From Rhytidiadelphus loreus (lineage: Eukaryota; Streptophyta; Bryopsida; Hypnales; Hylocomiaceae): 64,000 nucleotides of DNA. Below the pieces are notes generated by a model. The model was given only the letters and a program-made list of their open reading frames with translations. It had not been told where the DNA came from and did no database searches. Every line of letters begins with the position of its first letter. The first letter of the stretch is position 1. Below, piece after piece: positions 1-11,079 of this stretch. The stretch spans positions 89,541,447 through 89,605,446 of the forward strand of contig OX344761.1 of assembly GCA_947034895.1 (NCBI GenBank). The letters are read 5' to 3'. A program made the position numbers and the translations under genes.

Positions 1-720
1 AATTTTTGGAGAATCTAACCGTAAGATTTTGTACTTAAGTTGTCTAAGATCATGTGGTAAAAATTTCATAAAGTTTGGCCATATAGATTGGAAGATATTA
101 GCATTCAAAGTTGGAAAAAAAAATTGAACTTTGGCTTGCAATTTCAGATGACTTTGACCACCATTTGTGGAAAAAAATTGCACTATAAACTCTAAATTTT
201 AAAAAATTATGTTGAAAAATTGAATTAAAAGTTTAAGCAAAAAATTTCAATAGAAACACACTTGATTTTCATTCTTTAAGAAATTGTTGAATAGAAGTTG
301 GTCTATGATTGAATGAAAAACTAAATTGTTAATAGCTCTAAGTTGGATTTGAAACACAATAAGCACAATGGTGAGATTGTTCTAGTAGACAAACTTAACT
401 ATATTAAACAATTTTCAAAAAAGTTGTATAAATTGCATTCAAAAATATATCATATAAGATGTTTTTTCAAAAAATTGTTTAGATTGTCTAAAAGACAAGA
501 TTGTCCATAATTTTTTCATTTCTAGTCCAAATGGAATGAATCAAAGCTTCACATGTAGACAAAAATATAATATTTGAGGGAAAAAAATTTAATATTAATT
601 GACTTATTGTAATTTTTTTGTTGCTTGCTGACCTCTATTTTCAGCTTAGGGTGGCATAAATTTTGCTTTTGGACACCAATTGAAGAAAAATTTATATTCT
701 TACAAAGATGATGTACTCTT
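1..720. repeat. Left arm of a long inverted repeat
   Basis: Read in reverse complement, this stretch resembles 3830-4560 over most of its length. Clear anchors are AGAACAATCTCAC and TTAGAGCTATTAA, which appear forward near 4195-4240 and reversed near 340-390. The block TTTGAATGC..ATCTTCCAATCTAT near 75-115 also pairs with 4475-4495. Similarity is imperfect, so the repeat is old. It holds no convincing coding sequence. It may be one arm of a large foldback element whose loop carries the two tandem arrays, or two copies of one dispersed repeat inserted head to head. Confidence 0.6.
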
Positions 721-1508
721 CTATCCTCCAAAAAAGTTCAAAAAATGAAAATGAAAATTGAGACTATATGCACCTACTTGAACTCTTTAAAGTCCTTCAA
801 AAGGACTCAAGTTGGTCCTTTAGGGGTTAAAACTCAACTATATTTTTGTACACTTTTACACACATTAGTTTAGAAGCAAATAAATTAAAGTACATTGTTT
901 GGAAAAAATTACAAAATATTTGCACAAAAGAATTCAAATTCAAGATTCAATACATAGACCTTGGCACCTAGCGTTTTGAATATTTAATATTTTTTCTAAA
1001 TGGCACATCATATAAAAAGTGGTTAATATATTTACTTTCCTTTTCAAAATTTAGAAGCATGAAATGTGACCTATGTTTTTATTTGTACTAACATAATAAC
1101 AACATACCCTATTACAAAACATCAATGCGATAAACAACTTTAGGGGCTTTATCAACCATGAGTAGCTTTACCACCTATCTACATATTAGTTGCTTCGTTG
1201 AATCAAGTTCAATGACTATACCCAACTTCCTCACAAAGTACCTCATTACTAATGTGTTTTCAAATATTCCATTGTCATATTTGAGTAGTTGTGTGGATTA
1301 GTGTCTCTATAGTAGCACCTGCGGCCTTACTAAAGGAACTAAAATCAAAAGAGTCCTTTTATTAATGACCACATCGTCAAATATTTGTTTCTACTAAGGA
1401 TCTCTCATTAAAAAGCGTATAATCTCTATCCTCACTTGTTGGTGACCAACTTTGAATTAGAAGCACATATCATTATGTCACCATATGCTTAGTGATGTCA
1501 ATTTTAGT
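721..1508. other. AT-rich spacer, nothing recognised
   Basis: No open frame of interest, no RNA gene and no terminal repeats were seen. The sequence lies inside the loop of the long inverted repeat, before the 162-bp array. Confidence 0.6.
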
Positions 1509-2476
1509 CACCCCTAGAAACCCCCAAACGGCCCAAATTTGCCAATTTTTGGACAAAAGGAGGGCCATTCTTTCCACCTCCACCCGCACTCGCCCCTTAC
1601 CCGAGGTCGCCCTTAAGCACTCGCCCTGACCCGCATTCTCCTCTATGAGAGGTCGCCCAAGACCCGAAGTCGCCCCTAGAAACCCCCAAATGGCCCAAAT
1701 TTGTCAATTTTTGGACAAAAGGAGGGCCATTCTTTCCACCTCCACCCGCACTCGCCCCTTACCCGAGGTCGCCCTTAAGCACTCGCCCTGACTCGCATTC
1801 TCTTCCATGAGAGGTCGCCCAAGACCCGAAGTCGCCCCTAGAAACCCCCAAACGGCCCAAATTTGCCAATTTTTGGACAAAAGGAGGGCCATTCTTTCCA
1901 CCTCCACCCGCACTCGCCCCTTACCCGAGGTCGCCCTTAAGCACTCGCCCTGACCCGCATTCTCCTCCATGAGAGGTCGCCCAAGACCCGAAGTCGCCCC
2001 TAGAAACCCCCAAACGGCCCAAATTTGCCAATTTTTGGACAAAAAGAAGGCCATTCTTTCCACCTCCACCCGCACTCGCCCCTTACCCGAGGTCGCCCTT
2101 AAGCACTCGCCCTGACCCGCGTTCTCCTCCATGAGAGGTCGCCCAAGACCCGAAGTCGCCCCTAGAAACCCCCAAATGGCCCAAATTTGTCAATTTTTGG
2201 ACAAAAGGAGGGCCATTCTTTCCACCTCCACCCGCACTCGCCCCTTACCCGAGGTCGCCCTTAAGCACTCGCCCTGACCCGCATTCTCCTCCATGAGAGG
2301 TCGCTCAAGACCCGAAGTCGCCCCTAGAAACCCCCAAACGGCCCAAATTTGTCAATTTTTGGACAAAAGGAGGGCCATTCTTTCCACCTCCACCCGCACT
2401 CGCCCCTTACCCGAGGTTGCCCTTGAGCACTCGCCTTAACCCGCGTTCTCCTCCATGAGAGGTCGCCCAAGACTCA
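1509..2476. repeat. 162-bp tandem array, six copies
   Basis: The anchor CCCCTAGAAACCCCC recurs with its T at 1515, 1677, 1839, 2001, 2163 and 2325, exactly 162 bp apart each time. Copies are nearly identical, with a few transitions. The unit is rich in TCGCCC/GGTCGCCC and ends in AGACCCGAAG. Because 162 is a multiple of three, a long minus-strand frame stays open through the array. It simply repeats a 54-residue block and has no gene-like context, so I do not call it a gene. Confidence 0.95.
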
Positions 2477-2924
2477 AAGTTACTTGAAAAAGTCATTGGA
2501 TTGCAATTTTTGGGTGATGAAAGTAGAAATTGACAACTTCATTATAGTCAATTACTTTTGTTTTAGTTTGCTAGGTTCATTAGTGGACGTACCTTGTTAG
2601 GTGAGGTGAGTAAATGGACCTTGATGAGATCAGATTTCATAGCTTTGACACCTAATCTCATTTATTAGAAATGAAAGCTCTTCTAAAAATATAGTTGCTT
2701 TGGATTCTCTATAGTACTACTTGTATTTGATTATATCTTGTTTGATCTATTAATTAGCTCTAGTATATAAATTTTATGGCAAGATGTCATCTTCTAATGA
2801 ACACTCAAGTTTTGCAAATATGCAATTTTGTTAAATATATATCAATGATTCATTTTCATTTATTCGGTTGGGATTATATGATATGAAATAAATCAAATAA
2901 GAAAGATCATACATATCTCTCCAT
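2477..2924. other. AT-rich spacer between two arrays
   Basis: Nothing gene-like was seen. It separates the 162-bp array from the ~220-bp array. Confidence 0.5.
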
Positions 2925-3785
2925 CTATTTTTTTGTATTTTAGAAATCATTTGATAAATTATATACTTATAGAATGACTATTTGAGATTTGTTTAAATCC
3001 GTAGGGGAAATTTTCATTTAAATCTCTTCCCCATTAATTTAGAAGTGAATATGGTAAATAATTCATAAGTACAAAGATGTTTGGAGAATCAAGAAAATTA
3101 AATGGAGAAGGTATTGCAAATATTTTCATGCATTATTTTGTATTTTGAAATACACTTCATAAATTATAGACCCCTTTAGTAGGATAATTCGTTGAAATTT
3201 GCATAAATTAAATCAAAAGGGAAGTTTTCATTTAAATTCCTTCCCCACTAATTTTTCAAGTTAGAGATGAACGTGGTAAATAATTCATAAGTACATAGAT
3301 GTTTGGAGAATCAAGAAAATTAAATGGAGAAGGTATTGCAAATATTTTCATGCATTATTTTGTATTTTGAAAAACAATTTATAAATAATACACCCATAGG
3401 ATAAGTCTTTGAGATTTGCATTAATCAAAAGGGGAAGTTTTAATTCAAATCTCTTCCTTCTAATTTTTAAGTTAGAGATAAATGTGGTAAATAATTCATA
3501 AGTAGTTGAGTACAAAGAAGCTTGGAGAATCAAGAAAATTAAATGGGGAAGGTATTGCAAATATCTTCATGCATTATTTTGTATCTTGAAAAACAATTTA
3601 TAAATAATACACCCATAGGATAAGTCTTTGAGATTTGCATTAATCAAAAGGGGAAGTTTTAATTCAAATCTCTTTCTTCTAATTTTTAAGTTAGAGATAA
3701 ATGTGGTAAATAATTTATAAGTAGTTGAGTACAAGGATGCTTGGAGAATCAAGAAAATTAAATGAGGAAGGTATTGCAAATGGAT
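2925..3785. repeat. ~220-bp tandem array, four copies
   Basis: The anchor TTGGAGAATCAAGAAAATTA starts at 3081, 3303, 3522 and 3741, giving spacings of 222, 219 and 219 bp. Each unit also carries GGTATTGCAAATAT, TGTATTTTGAAA and GTGGTAAATAATTCATAAGTA. The two youngest copies (3363-3581 and 3582-3785) are nearly identical. Two near-identical minus-strand frames are by-products of the repetition. Confidence 0.9.
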
Positions 3786-3829
3786 TTTGGCCAAGTTCCT
3801 ATATGGTCAAATTTTTATAAAAAGATAGG

Positions 3830-4560
3830 AAAAAAAAATTAGCTTTCTAGGAATGTAATTTTAATTTTAATTGGTGCCTAGGAGCAAGAGTTATACAACA
3901 ATTAGCTTTGATCTAAATTAAATCATTTGGATGAGCAAAAACAAATCTTGAAAAATTTGAATTAAAAATTAATTTTCTTTCTCATATATTTTATTTTATT
4001 TTCATATGGAAAGCTTTTATTCATTTCATTTGGATTTATGATATGAAGAGGTTGCCAAGAAGTTGTAGAGCATCTTGTTTTGCAAGCAATTATAATATTG
4101 ATTTGTAAAATATAGGTATAGGATTTGTTTTTGAGTTCAATTTTCAGAAAAATTCAAAACAAATAGGTCCACCAAATCAACATTGATTGTTAGAACAATC
4201 TCACTATTGGAATTCGTGAGTTTTAATTCCATCTTAGAGCTATTAATGATTTAGTTTTTCCCTCTATGATACCTTCTTCTACTAAATAAATTTTTAAATA
4301 ATGAAAATTACATTATATTTTCAACTTTTATTTTTTCTATATTTTCAACTCAATTTTGAATGATGAAAAAAAACTAAATTCAAGATCTACAATTCAAACT
4401 ATTTAAGTTAAGAAGATTTGAAGTCTTAAACTAGTTTGCCATCGTGCCAAAAAAACACAATTTCTTCACTTTGAATGCATTTATCTTGCAATCTATGTGG
4501 TCAAAATGTTTGAAATTTTTTCCATGCATTCTCAAACTATTCTATTGCAAGATCCTATGG
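3830..4560. repeat. Right arm of the long inverted repeat
   Basis: Reverse-complement partner of 1-720. The most conserved stretches are 4190-4265 (pairs with about 300-390) and 4460-4530 (pairs with about 55-125). No coding content is recognised. Confidence 0.6.
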
Positions 4561-4639
4561 TAACATATGGAAAAAAAATACCATTCTAAATTTTTTTTCT
4601 CTTTGCAATTTGCACAAAAATGGCAGTTTTGAGTGTTTT

Positions 4640-4990
4640 TTGACAATTGCAACAAGGAGGTCGCCCCCTGGACCAGCAGTCGCCCCCTTGGACCAGAGGT
4701 CGCCCTAATTTTAGAACCTGTACTCGCCCCATTTGTACTTGCACGCACCCCCATCCGCCGTCGCCCAAGGCTGAAGTACATGCGCCCCTACCCGCAGTCG
4801 CCCAAGTTGGCTTTCCACGTCATTTTGTAAACCTTGCCACGTAGGCAAAATCTATTTACCGTGGGGTAAATTTTTTACCCCTCCGCGACGCGATGTCAAG
4901 TAAACTCGACACTTGGTGACACGCGACACGCGACGTCAGACGTCATACACGACGCCTAAACCCAAAAATATGTCAGACAAGACAACCCTG
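4640..4990. repeat. TCGCCC-rich degenerate repeat block
   Basis: GGTCGCCC, AGTCGCCC and similar motifs recur irregularly, resembling the composition of the 162-bp array without its regular period. The downstream edge (GACAACCCTGATT near 4981) resembles 38118-38131 (GACAACCTTGATT). This block and 36960-38130 are therefore probably related repeat remnants. Short overlapping frames here are not credible genes. Confidence 0.5.
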
Positions 4991-5631
4991 ATTGCGCCAT
5001 CTAGCACTTATTCTGATAGTTCTTTAGTCGCCATTGGCTTGATTTTGGAGTTCGCGTAGGTAGTTACTCTCCTACCTGTGCCTCGCAGGGATAACCCGAA
5101 GGTGAAGAAGAAGCCTGCGGAGGAGGGGAAAGTTGAAAAACACGAGGTGGTGCAGCCAAGGCGGTCGACGCGGGGCCTTCGAGGACGTGAGGGGTCCGGG
5201 AAGGAGCAGAGAGCAAGAGCAGCGGGAAGACGTGTTCGATTTGCGGACAAGATGAGCGGCCACACGGATTCCTCCTCCGAGACAACGGAGTCCAATGACG
5301 AGGCCATCGCCAAAGGTATGATGAATCTAGCAATAGCCTGTTCCCATATGCAGCAGCAGGCCACCTCGGAGGCAGTGCCAGCAGGTACTGTGGCATCACG
5401 CTTCTGTAAATTGAGATTAGGGTTTTGCAGATTTTTGGCCAAGCTCCATATACTCGTTTATTTGAATGCGAGAGTTGTACGCTGTTGTGACCAGCATTAG
5501 TTGGCATGCGGAGGTTCAAGTGTTTCCACTTTGAACTAAGTGGAAGGGTTGGCACTAAGCGCAACATCTGGTGACCCTAGACCCTAGACCAGGCTGACTG
5601 TGGTGCGTCATCTCTTCCGTGTATGCTGCAG

Positions 5632-6464
5632 CAACTGATTCATTGGACTTCAGCGATGAGGAGGTGTCATTGGAGGAAGAGCCCATTCCCGAGCCAAAGA
5701 CGAAGAGGCAATGACGGACAGCGCCTCCAAAGAAATCTCCACGGAAGTTTGTACCTACTCGACCGGTAACGCAAGAGCAGCCAACAGATGGGGGAGACTA
5801 TCCACCCCAGTGGAATTGGGTTCCAGGGCATTACATACCATCCCAATCTTCACAGCCGCCTGCTCCATGGTCGCAAGGACTGCCTCCAACGTACCAACCC
5901 GCGTGGTCTGGTCTTTCAGTGGGCGACGACAACTATGAGCGTGGCATGAGGCGCCCCAGTCGTGACGCATACGAGCTAGGCCGGACTGTGCGTGTTGAAA
6001 GCGGTCTGAAACCTGCTCGAGTGGAAGTCCTTGAGAATGGTGACATTGATCAAGCCACGGAGGGCAAGAATGCATGGGACGAGGTAGTTCGAAATCTGGT
6101 TCCCAAAATACTGGACCTCAGCATTGTTGAGTGGGGAAAGCAAAAGCCTCAAGCTGTGCAAAAGCTTAGAGACACACTGGATAGTGAGATAGAATACTTG
6201 GTAAATCCACTAAGTATGATTGGATTTCGGACAGCCATCACTAGATTTATGAAGTCGGAGCGGTCACGGCTGAAAACTCGGTGGTTGAAAGGCAATGTCT
6301 CTTGCCCGATCCGCGTGAATGGAGAGCAGTGGAAGCGCCTCATGGCTTATTGGAAAACACCTGTTCAACAGCGGAAGGCCGAGAAGATGTCCGCTGCACG
6401 ACAGTGTGTGGCGAATTACAACACGGTGGGGAGAAGAGGAAAAGCTGGCAAGTCAGCATAGCCG
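5632..6464 (+). CDS. Exon with Ptta/En/Spm-type (Transposase_24-like) domain
   Basis: The frame opens with an acidic patch (TDSLDFSDEEVSLEEE), meets an in-frame TGA at 5712-5714, then runs through a Pro/Trp/Gln-rich linker. The domain of about 150 residues ends in GEQWKRLMAYW, followed by KAEKMSAARQ and NTVGRRGKAGKSA. That order (a W..L..YW box, then a basic S-x-x-R/N segment, then a Thr-Gly motif) is the signature I associate with the plant Ptta/En/Spm transposase family. The stop TAG at 6459-6461 is three bases before a good donor (CCG|GTAAGC), so it may be a second nonsense change rather than the natural end. Confidence 0.65.
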
Positions 6465-7253
6465 GTAAGCACTTTGGCAAACTCTTTTCTTATGAATTTA
6501 TTTTCTTGACTTTCACAATGCAGTTCTTCCCTTGAGAACTATAAGTACAAGTACTATTCTACCTCATTGTGGGAGAAGTGTGCATCTTGTTATTGGGTTG
6601 TGTACATAGAAGGAAGGAAGGTCCAGCAGCCCGGATGCCGCTGACATCACCGAAGGCATGCAGACAAGTCCAGTGGTAGGAGCTACGATGATGGTGAGTT
6701 CCCCTGCTCCTTGTTACATGTCGGTTTAAGCATATTATATTCAAGGTCTTCTGTAGCCAAGGATGTTGTAAAGGGCTATCGGGTTTGCTGGTATAGGGTC
6801 ACGATATTTTAATGTTGGGCTTGCACATTTGTTGGCATTGAATCAGTGTACTATAGTGGGAGGGGGACCAATCCAGATCTTCTACTCTGTATTGCCTTGT
6901 TCTTTTCCTATTTTGTACTGAAAGTACCCTTGATGCTGAGGTTTAAGTATACATTGTGAATCAACTCAAATTTGCAATGGTGTTGTAGTTGTACAAGCTA
7001 CCCACCTCTGTCTTGCGGCCGAATCGGTGCGGAGTCGTGAAGTAGTGACATTGTAGTCGTGCATGAATCACTCCAGAGTTTCCGTGATGTCAATTGAAGT
7101 CATGAATGAGTCATGGTGAAGTTGTAAAGTAGACGCGTAGTTATGCGTGAGTAACTGAAGCGTGAGTAACCGTGTCGAAGAGTGCTGCGGTAGGACGTAC
7201 AGTTGAATGACTTGCATTTCATCCTCCAATTTTCTGTGGACAATAGCGTGCAG

Positions 7254-9403
7254 AGGCAAGTGAATTTGTCACAATGGCAAGCATGGCAAGGTGGAAGAGG
7301 GATGTGGATACTCGGTTTGATGAGTTTGTGAAGACCGCGTCCAAGCAGTCCGCAGCACTCGAAAAACAATCCACCGCGGTGGAGGACCTACGCGACATGT
7401 TCCAGAATTTCTTGAGCCGAGGTAGTCTGGACTGTGGCAGCCATTCAATTTCGAAGTCGGCGCTGGAGAATCAAGAGGGAGCTGAACTATGTCTGGAGGT
7501 GACGAAGCGTGCTTTCAAACAATTGGCAACCGTAGCGGAGGTGACTTTGCCCTCAGATGACGAACTTCCATTTGAGTTGCCTCCACAGGCACAATCTGTT
7601 GAAGCTCTACGGAAGAGGAAAGCGGCAACACGAAGTAAAGACCCAACGCCATCCGCTCGACTTGGGCTCTCTTCTTCAAACCACAGCGAGCCCACTATCA
7701 CAGAGCCATCCGAGGGCCCATACATTGATGCGCTTGCTGAAGCAAACGTACCGCCAAGCGAAACACTTGCCATGGACTTGGCGTCACCGGGACGTAGGGA
7801 GAGGTCGCCGAGGGATGTGTATGGGGAAGGAGTGGTAGATGCAACCGGACACAACAGCTTTGACTCAACAGCGGCGGAGGAAGCTGCTAAATCTAGTGCC
7901 GCTGACTCAGTTTCGTCCGATGACTCACTACAGGCAGTGTTACGGTCGGTAACAGAAGGGTCACCAAGGGAGCGCATTGGGGAGGGCCACAAAGAATCAA
8001 ACCCAGGCCAGGCACGCGCGGTAGCCGCGATTGAAGGTGACGTCCAAGCCGAGGTTGTCCCTCTTCCCTCCCTTCAAGCGGAGCCTTCTCAAAAGAAGAC
8101 AAAGAAGGCTACAAAGTCTCCTGTTTTGGTACATGCTGCCTCCGAGGGCGCAATGGAGGGCCACAAAGAATCAAACAAAGCAGATGTAGGGAAGGTAGTC
8201 GTAGTTCCTACTGCCCATGAAGCCAAGGCTGTCCTTGTCCCCCCCCTTCCTGTGGAGCCTTCTCAAAAAAAGACAAAGAAGGCTATCAAGTCTCCTCCGA
8301 ACCTTCACATTGCCTCTGTGGCCGCTACAAAGGTCCACTTGGAATCTCAGGTAGCAAGTGCAGGGAAGGTAGTCGCAGTTCAGGGTGTCCATGAAGCCGA
8401 GGTTGTCCCTGCCCCCCCCTTCCCACGGAGCCTTCTCAGAAAAAGACAAAGAAGGCTACCAAGTCTCCTCCGAACCTTCACACTACCTCTGGGGCCGCTA
8501 CAGAGGGCCACTTGGAATCAAGGCAAGCAGGTGTAGGGAAGGTAGTGGCAGTTCAGGGTGCCCATGAAGCCGAGGCTGTCCCTGTTCCCCCCCTTCAAGT
8601 GGAACCTTCTCAGAAGAAGACGAAGAAAACTACAAAGTCTCCTGTCAAGGTACATGCTGCCTCTAGGGTTCCTCAAAAAAATTTGACACAGGGGAGGCCT
8701 CCGATGATTGATGGAAATGGGGGGATAGGGAGGACTCGGGTGAGGGATAAATTAGTAGTACTGAATGTGCAAGGGACGTTGCTGGATTGTAGTTTGCTCT
8801 CTGAAGCAAATCCAAATAGTAAAATAAGGCCATCCACCAAAACAAGCCTACGAAGAGTGGTTTTCAGGCCTTGGCTGAAACCGTTTTTGTCCCGATGTTT
8901 TCAGCACTTTGAAGTGGCTTTTGGGGGCAGCAAGAGCTCGTCTTTCATAGAAGATGTAGTTCCGACCCTAATGGGTGGTCCATTCAGGGATCCAAATTCT
9001 GCTCCCCTGTTTGCGTGGTCGGGCAAAGAGTACGAGTATTCCGATGGGGGAGCAGGGGGCCCTTCTTCATGGGGGAAAAATTTATCCAAAATTTATGCAA
9101 TGTGGCCTGAATTTAGTGCTGAGAACACCATCATTGTAGACAATAAATCTTGTCGGGTTGCTTCCAACCCCCCTGCTAATGTGGTCGTGAATATACCGTT
9201 CTATTTGACAGAGTTGTTGACCTTGGGTGATGACAAGGAATACTTGAAGTGTTTTTTGTGGCCACTTCTGGAGGCCTTCCGTAACTGCGCAGACGTGTCT
9301 ACGTTTCATTCAAAGTACCCATCACTAGTGTTTGAATCGAATGATGACATGATTTCTAAACGCCAACAAGGTTCATCATACGAGTTTCTCGATATTGTGG
9401 AAG
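7254..9403 (+). CDS. Exon with Lys-rich repeats and an inactive FCP1/NIF-like HAD domain
   Basis: It opens with a helical stretch (VDTRFDEFVKTASKQSAALE), then a Ser/Glu-rich region, four copies of a 58-residue repeat containing PSQKKTKKATKSP, and from about 8746 a domain laid out like plant FCP1/NIF phosphatases. Matches are KLVVLNVQGTLLD at the motif I position, VVFRPWLKPFLSRCFQHFEV, a WGKNLSKIY block, IIVDNKSCRVASNPPANVVV at the motif III position and a LGDDKEYL..FLWPLLEAF tail. Active members use DxDx(T/V) in motif I; here both Asp positions are Asn and Gln (NVQGT). The second Asp of the motif III DD pair is Asn. It is therefore probably a non-catalytic, captured host domain. Frames before and after 8412-8419 differ by one base. 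I found no function for the repeats; they resemble SPKK-type DNA-binding or nuclear-localising sequence. Confidence 0.6.
7981..8690 (+). repeat. 174-bp coding tandem repeat, four copies
   Basis: The anchor GAGCCTTCTCA (GAACCTTCTCA in the last copy) starts at 8081, 8255, 8428 and 8602, with spacings of 174, 173 and 174 bp. Each unit encodes 58 residues including GKVV.V, EAE.VP.PPL, EPSQKKTKK and a (K/H)ES segment. The single 173-bp spacing pinpoints the 1-bp deletion that splits the exon into two frames. Confidence 0.9.
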
Positions 9404-9500
9404 GTGAGGGGACCTGCGGCCGATGTAGTTGCCTGAATCGAACATGTCCCCTCACCTTCACTGCACCAACTTAGCTGACTACGTTGTTGTGTTTGTGCAG

Positions 9501-9569
9501 GAGAAACAGGAGACCAGATCAAAGGCAACAATAGAGACTCTGAAAAAGAAGGAGGCCTTGTCTAAGAAG
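9501..9569 (+). CDS. Short Lys/Glu-rich exon
   Basis: It is preceded by TTTGTGCAG and followed by AAG|GTGCCC. In the frame that stays open it reads EKQETRSKATIETLKKKEAL, then SKK, a likely helix, and joins the next exon (CAG|ATGCAG) in phase. The previous exon's best donor (AAG|GTGAGG at 9403) arrives one base out of phase. The model is incomplete here or another frameshift exists. Confidence 0.4.
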
Positions 9570-10179
9570 GTGCCCCATTGAAACCCACTTGTTTACAATA
9601 TATGTTTATTCATTAGTGAGGGTCACAATAAGAAGAGTTGGCTGTTAGTTACATCAAAGTCATTCAGAAGTCATACTAGAGTAGCAAAGAAGTTGCAATC
9701 CAATTAAGTGCATCCAGAAGTCGTATGAAAGTCACATCTCAGTTAAGCCGCAGTCGTTGAATACCCACTGAGGGGTTGAAGTGACTGAGGTGCCCGGTGC
9801 TAGTGGACAAGGACAGAGAGTCCAAAGAAGTCATCGTGCTCGTACAGTTCTATTCCAGGATCACGGTGTCCATTTGCTATAAATGAATGGAGTGGTCATC
9901 GCTGAAGTCCTAGAAAGCATGTAAGAAAGAAGAGGGTCATGTTTGCCACAATTGCTTCTTAATGTGGGTTTCCCGTGGTGGCAATTCTCGAGTCACTTGC
10001 AATTTTGTCTTGAAGTCACAGGAAAGTGCAGGTAGAGAATGGAAGAAACCAGCGCGAAGTGATGCCCTTGTCGCATAGAAGTAACAGTCCACTCACGCAA
10101 CTTTGCCATTCAGTGTTGGCGCAATTGGTTTCCCCTTTTAGTTTTTTGAGTTCGCGTTGTCATTGATTTCTTGTTGCAG

Positions 10180-10452
10180 ATGCAGATGAACATCGGCGAC
10201 GAAGTGTTCCTTTTCAACCCTCGGTCTGTGCATCAAAAGGTGGCAAAAGGCACTGTCAGTGGACTTCCCGGCGAACACCGGTTCCACTTCAAGGAAATCC
10301 CGGAGACCTGGCTAAAAGTCGACATCTCAGACATTTTGCACCCTGGGGTGTCACTCATGTTCCCAGCAGCTGACCCGGACATGCACAAAATAGAAGATGC
10401 GAAGGGCAGCTCCGTAGTGTGGCAGGCCAAGTATTTGAAGTTCACTACTTGA
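10180..10452 (+). CDS. Terminal exon with TNP1/En/Spm-type (Transposase_23-like) domain
   Basis: It begins after TTGTTGCAG and ends at TGA 10450-10452. The protein runs GDEVFLFNPRSVHQKVAKGT, a W.KV.I segment near the middle, a LHPGVSLMFPAAD block, then KIEDAKGSSVVWQAKYL. The order V-x-L, (V)AKG, L/V-x-P, A-x-G-S-x-(I/V)-x-W matches what I know of the TNP1/EN/SPM family, which is found at the C-terminus of CACTA-encoded DNA-binding proteins. Length (about 90 residues) fits. The frame is intact. Confidence 0.65.
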   Translation: MQMNIGDEVFLFNPRSVHQKVAKGTVSGLPGEHRFHFKEIPETWLKVDISDILHPGVSLMFPAADPDMHKIEDAKGSSVVWQAKYLKFTT

Positions 10453-11079
10453 ACAGTCCGGTGTGCGGAAGCAAGTACGTCACTATATTGTAGAAGAGAA
10501 CTAATGAAGACATGATTGTAAGTGTTGAGATCCTATGGACAATGTTTTCATGTGATAATGCAAAACTCTTCATTTTGACATCACTAGTGTTTAAATGGAA
10601 TGGATAGCTTGACAACAAAGTGCAAACGTGAGTGCCCACTTCTATCTAGAATGCAATTGGAGAGTGCAATTTGATTCATTGATTTTCACAAATCATAGCA
10701 TAATGTTGAAGAGTGTTGTCATTGTATTGACACAATCATGTATTTGTACTTCTTGAATGTACCTTGCATGTCCCTTAACATGTCCACTGCTGGAGTTCAC
10801 TGCCGAGTACTTGTCATTGTAAATGCCAAAACCAAAACAGACTGCGCACTAGAACACAACTATAGAACGACTTCTGCTCAATCAGTGCTCCCCATGGTCT
10901 CGTGTGCATACTTCGTTTACACTAGAACACGACTACGAAATGACTACTAGACTAATGACATTATCGTATACAATACACTCTCCATGACTCCGTCACAACT
11001 GCATAATGACTAGTACAGGAAATGGACATGTCTTACTGAACCTCAACTGCACCATGACTCCATCCCAACTTCGAAATGA

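Larger units (their letters stand above)
5087..10452 (+). pseudogene. CACTA-element gene (TnpA/TNP1-like), multi-exon, decayed
   Basis: Inferred exons are 5087-5384, 5632-6464, 6610-6693, 7254-9403, 9501-9569 and 10180-10452. The first junction is convincing: donor GCAG|GTACTG leaves one base, acceptor CTGCAG|CA completes an Ala codon, and the frame then runs into the En/Spm-type domain. Domain order is a basic/acidic N-terminus, a Pro/Gln-rich linker, the Ptta/En/Spm-type region, a Lys-rich repeat region, an FCP1-like domain, a short Lys/Glu helix and a TNP1/En/Spm-type C-terminus. Known TNP1-type proteins bind subterminal repeats; that role is inferred here. Breaks are a TGA at 5712-5714, a TAG at 6459-6461 and a 1-bp loss in the C-run at 8412-8419. 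The 9403/9501 junction also fails to keep phase. Exons 3 to 4 are not proven to join directly. The start codon is unknown; an upstream exon may exist. Confidence 0.6.

Noticed and set aside
1704..2132. 142-codon minus-strand frame
   Set aside because: It only reads through the 162-bp tandem array, repeating the same 54 residues; no gene context.
3348..3794. Two near-identical minus-strand frames
   Set aside because: By-products of the ~220-bp tandem repeat.
7471..7992. 173-codon minus-strand frame
   Set aside because: Antisense shadow of the CACTA-gene exon, whose plus strand carries the recognisable domains.
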